Source: Acidothermus sp.
GTDB lineage: Bacteria > Actinomycetota > Actinomycetes > Acidothermales > Acidothermaceae
Assembly (NCBI GenBank): GCA_023512015.1
Contig: JAIMAI010000025.1
Span: 1 to 35,186, forward strand
Direction of reading: 5' to 3'
DNA length: 35,186 bases
The notes beneath the pieces were generated by a model that ran no database searches, was not told the DNA's origin, and saw nothing but the letters and a program-made list of their open reading frames with translations. A program made the translations under genes and the position numbers. This document shows, piece by piece, positions 32,638 to 35,186 of the stretch (position 1 is the stretch's first letter; every line of letters begins with the position of its first letter).

Positions 32638-33849
32638 GTGATCGCCGATCGGTACGAGCTGCTCGGGCTCGTCGGCAAAGGTTCGATGGGCTCCGTCTAC
32701 GCCGCTCGCGATCAACGTTTGGACCGCCTCGTCGCGGTCAAGATGCTGCGCTGGGACGCCGCCGCAGACCTGGCCGCCCGCGAGCGGTTCCGTCAAGAAC
32801 TGCGGCTGCTCGCCAAGCTGGATCATCCGCACATCGTGTGGTTGCTCGATGCCGGGCAGATCGGCGAGACCACCTTCCTCGTCCTGCAGTGGATCGACGG
32901 TCCGCCGCTGGCGGGGCTGCTCGCGAGCGGACCGCTCGAACCAGCCCGCGCGACGAGAATCGTCGCACAGACCGCCGACGCCTTGGCGTATCTGCACGGT
33001 CAGGGCATCGTGCACCGAGACGTGAAACCCGCGAACATCCTGCTCGACTCGTCTGGGGACGTCCACCTCGGAGATTTCGGGATCGCGCGCCTGGCGGACG
33101 CCACGCGGTTGACCGCCACCGGCCAGACCATCGGCACCGCGAGTTATCTCGCGCCCGAGCAGGTCCGCGGCGGCCCAGTCGGACCGGCCGCCGACGTCTA
33201 CGCCCTCGGGCTCGTGCTCCTCGAATGCCTCACCGGTCGGCGCGAGTACGACGGCACCCCCGCGGAAGCGGCGGTAGCGCGACTGGTCCGCCCGCCGCAC
33301 ATCGACGACGACATCCCGAAACCGATCGCGCGTCTGATCCGCGCGATGACGGACGCCGACCCCGCCCGCCGTCCGACCGCCGCCGAGGTGGCGCGTGCCC
33401 TCGGTCGGGGGGCCGGGAAGCGACACCCCGCCCTCGTCGCAGCTCCGCCGGCCACGACGACGGATTCCACGCACGTCTTGGCCGGTCGGCCGCACGGGCC
33501 TCAGCACACCGCCTTGCTCACCCCGACCGCCCTCCAGCAGGCCACCGACGACCCGGTCATCGTCGAAGACGATCACTCGCCGATCCGCCGATGGCGGTGG
33601 GTTGCCGCGGTCGTCGCAGCAGCGGCGGCCCTTGCGGTCCTTTTCGCCGTCCTAGTCGCCGTAGCCGGCGGCCAAGGCACACATCCCACGGCACCGCCGA
33701 CTCCCTCGCCGACGCTCTCGCAACCCCCACCCACGCCTTCGGCGGCCTCCACCGCACCGCCCGCTTCCCCCAGCGCCGCGGTCAATCCTCCGCCGGCGCC
33801 GAAGCCGCCGGGCCACAAGAAGGACCACGGTGGTCACGGCAAGGACTGA
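32638..33849 (+). CDS. Membrane Ser/Thr protein kinase without PASTA repeats
   Basis: This 403-residue Hanks-type kinase has glycine loop GKGSMG (13-18), ATP-binding Lys35 in VAVKM, Glu54, the catalytic loop HRDVKPAN (126-133), DFG (146-148) and ASYLAPEQ after a TGQTIGT activation segment. All catalytic residues are present. A juxtamembrane linker leads to one helix (about 321-345). The outer part is only about 58 residues, rich in Pro, Ser and Thr and ending in KKDHGGHGKD, with no PASTA domain, so it does not sense muropeptides in the PknB manner; the His/Lys-rich end might bind metal or anionic polymer (speculation). GTG 32638 has no close ribosome site. It converges with lpdA. Confidence 0.9.
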   Translation: MIADRYELLGLVGKGSMGSVYAARDQRLDRLVAVKMLRWDAAADLAARERFRQELRLLAKLDHPHIVWLLDAGQIGETTFLVLQWIDGPPLAGLLASGPLEPARATRIVAQTADALAYLHGQGIVHRDVKPANILLDSSGDVHLGDFGIARLADATRLTATGQTIGTASYLAPEQVRGGPVGPAADVYALGLVLLECLTGRREYDGTPAEAAVARLVRPPHIDDDIPKPIARLIRAMTDADPARRPTAAEVARALGRGAGKRHPALVAAPPATTTDSTHVLAGRPHGPQHTALLTPTALQQATDDPVIVEDDHSPIRRWRWVAAVVAAAAALAVLFAVLVAVAGGQGTHPTAPPTPSPTLSQPPPTPSAASTAPPASPSAAVNPPPAPKPPGHKKDHGGHGKD

Positions 33850-33850
33850 T

Positions 33851-33877
33851 GCCCCTGCGGACGCGCGTCTTCGGGGC
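33851..33877. terminator. Hairpin between the kinase and lpdA genes
   Basis: GCCCC (33851-33855) pairs with GGGGC (33873-33877) around an inner perfect palindrome GACGCGCGTC (33860-33869), filling the 32-base gap between two converging stop codons. There is no T-run. It probably works in both directions. Confidence 0.45.
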
Positions 33878-33881
33878 GAGC

Positions 33882-35186
33882 TCAGTCGCTCGGGCCCTCC
33901 ATGAGGATCCGTGCCGCCTCGGTGAGGCTTCCGGACAGCGACGGATACACCGAGAACGTATGGGCGAGTTGATCCACGGTGAGTCCGAGCGAGACCGCCA
34001 TGGAAATCGGCAGGATGAGTTCGCTGGCCTTCGGGGCCACCACTACTCCGCCGAGCACCAAACCGGTTCCCGGACGCGCGAACAATTTCACGAATCCGTC
34101 CACGATGCCGGACATCTTCGCCCGCGGGTTGCGGGCGAGCGGGACGCTCGCCACCCGCGCGTCGATCTCACCCGCGGCAACCGCCTGGGAGGAAACCCCC
34201 ACGCTCGCGATTTCCGGGTAAGTGAAGACCGTCGCGGCGACCGTCGATTTACGCAGCGGTTGCACGGACTGTCCGAGCGCATGCCACATCGCGATGCGGC
34301 CCTGCATGGCCGCCACCGAAGCCAGCATCAGCACGCCGGTGCAATCGCCGGCCGCGTAAATGCCGGGCACCGAGGTTCGCGAGACCCGGTCCACCGCGAC
34401 GTGGCCTGACGCCGTCCGCGTCACGCCGACCTCCTCCAAGGCAAGATCGTCGGTGTTCGGCACCGAGCCGACGGCGAGGAGGCAGTGGCTGCCCTCGATC
34501 TGCCGTCCGTCGGTGAGGATCACCACGACGCCGTCGCCGATCCGGCGCACGGCCGCGGCCCGCGAGCGATTCGCCACCGTCATGCCGAAGCGGCAGAAAA
34601 CGTCCTCCACGACCGCGGCGCCGTCGGCGTCCTCCCCCGGCAGCACGCGATCACGGGACGAGACCAAGGTCACCTGCGCCCCGAGCGCCTGGTACGCGCC
34701 GGCGAACTCCGCCCCCGTGACCCCCGATCCGACGACCACGAGATGTTCGGGAAGCTTCTCCAAACCGTAGAGATCATGCCAGGTGAGGATGCGGTCGCCG
34801 TCCGGGACGGCGTCGGGCAGCCGGCGGGGCCGTGCGCCGGTGGCGAGCAGGACGACGTCCGCGTCGATCTCGTCCCGGCCGTCGGGACGCCGGACGACGA
34901 CCCGGTGCGTCCGACCCACCGGCGCGGCAAGGCGACCGACTCCTTCGACGATCCGCACACCTTCGGCGGTGAGCCGGGCGGTGATGTCGCGGGACTGGGC
35001 GGCGGCGAGGTTCCGCACCCGGCCGTTGATCGACGCTAGGTCGAGCGGCGTCCGGCCTACCAAACCGCCTGTGATGACCGTCTCCGCGGCGGCGACCAGG
35101 GTCTTCGAAGGAACGCAGTCGGTGAGCACGCAGGCTCCGCCGATCCCGGTCCGTTCGACCACGACCACGTCCGCTCCGAGCTGCGC
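33882..35186 (-). CDS. lpdA: NAD(P)H quinone reductase of the LpdA type (5' end outside window)
   Basis: The last 434 codons of a two-dinucleotide-binding flavoprotein; the first FAD motif lies beyond the right edge. Present are the active-site helix GIGGACVLTDCVPSKT, NAD(P)H motif GSGVTGAEFA, the second FAD motif GIYAAGDCTGV, and the dimer domain ending HTFSVYPSLSGSLTEAAR. The VPSKT helix and the YPSLSGS ending match M. tuberculosis LpdA (Rv3303c), a quinone reductase, rather than lipoamide dehydrogenase, whose end has the His-Glu pair (HPTLSE). Unlike Rv3303c as I recall it, both cysteines of the C-x4-C pair are present (codons 35130-35132 and 35115-35117). The reaction is inferred from the family. 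It converges with the kinase gene. Confidence 0.9.
   Translation of the reverse strand, partial: AQLGADVVVVERTGIGGACVLTDCVPSKTLVAAAETVITGGLVGRTPLDLASINGRVRNLAAAQSRDITARLTAEGVRIVEGVGRLAAPVGRTHRVVVRRPDGRDEIDADVVLLATGARPRRLPDAVPDGDRILTWHDLYGLEKLPEHLVVVGSGVTGAEFAGAYQALGAQVTLVSSRDRVLPGEDADGAAVVEDVFCRFGMTVANRSRAAAVRRIGDGVVVILTDGRQIEGSHCLLAVGSVPNTDDLALEEVGVTRTASGHVAVDRVSRTSVPGIYAAGDCTGVLMLASVAAMQGRIAMWHALGQSVQPLRKSTVAATVFTYPEIASVGVSSQAVAAGEIDARVASVPLARNPRAKMSGIVDGFVKLFARPGTGLVLGGVVVAPKASELILPISMAVSLGLTVDQLAHTFSVYPSLSGSLTEAARILMEGPSD

Noticed and set aside
1-35186. tRNA, rRNA, riboswitch or CRISPR elements
   Set aside because: No cloverleaf with a GTTCRA T-loop, no rRNA-like conserved blocks, no recognisable riboswitch core, and no spaced direct repeats were found on reading either strand. 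Small unknown RNAs cannot be excluded by eye.

Overview
The window reads as a stretch of chromosome from a high-GC Gram-positive bacterium (Actinobacteria). The support is high GC with G/C-rich third codon positions, many GTG starts, chains of genes joined by 4-base GTGA/ATGA overlaps, LCP proteins with a LytR_C tail, a short DUF5313-type protein, a membrane Ser/Thr kinase and an LpdA-type quinone reductase. The order acyl-CoA dehydrogenase / purE / purK / GtrA / PH-domain protein / birA, with rmlD and LCP genes on one side and lpdA on the other, recalls the Mycobacterium tuberculosis region around Rv3266c-Rv3303c, so this is probably an old conserved actinobacterial neighbourhood. I cannot name the genus; an Acidothermus/Frankia-like lineage is only a guess.

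Left third (about 1-16270), cell-surface polysaccharide. A minus-strand group makes dTDP-sugar precursors: rmlA (long form), rmlB, rmlD and a DUF2142 multispanning membrane protein. A plus-strand group follows: a YfhO-type membrane glycosyltransferase-like gene split by an in-frame TAA, an LCP ligase, a methyltransferase with a long coiled coil, a two-domain GT2 glycosyltransferase, a GT-B glycosyltransferase, a second methyltransferase and a second LCP ligase. Together these look like synthesis, modification and wall attachment of a deoxyhexose-containing glycan. No rmlC, flippase or ABC exporter is visible. Sampled GC is lower here than to the right, lowest in the 3' half of the GT2 gene.

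Middle (about 16330-23100). A hotdog acyl-CoA thioesterase and an acyl-CoA dehydrogenase face a divergent UDP-glucose 6-dehydrogenase. Next come the coupled minus-strand set acyl-CoA dehydrogenase 2 / purK / purE (purine synthesis) and a plus-strand GtrA protein.

Right third (about 23119-35186), acyl-CoA and central metabolism. It holds an acyl-CoA carboxylase carboxyltransferase subunit, a PQQ-repeat lipoprotein, and a five-gene minus-strand chain: ppc (PEP carboxylase), birA (biotin ligase), a PH-domain membrane protein, an enoyl-CoA hydratase and HMG-CoA lyase. The carboxyltransferase, hydratase, lyase and dehydrogenases suggest leucine or other branched-chain acyl-CoA breakdown, with BirA supplying biotinylation. 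A DUF5313-like protein, a membrane Ser/Thr kinase without PASTA repeats and lpdA (cut by the window edge) finish the window.

No rRNA, tRNA, CRISPR array, insertion sequence, integrase or phage gene was recognised, and no gene-free stretch exceeds 300 bases. The observations most worth a second look are the nonsense codon in the YfhO-type gene, the GC-shifted GT2 half, the recurring leaderless-type promoters, and the unusual active-site residues of LpdA.
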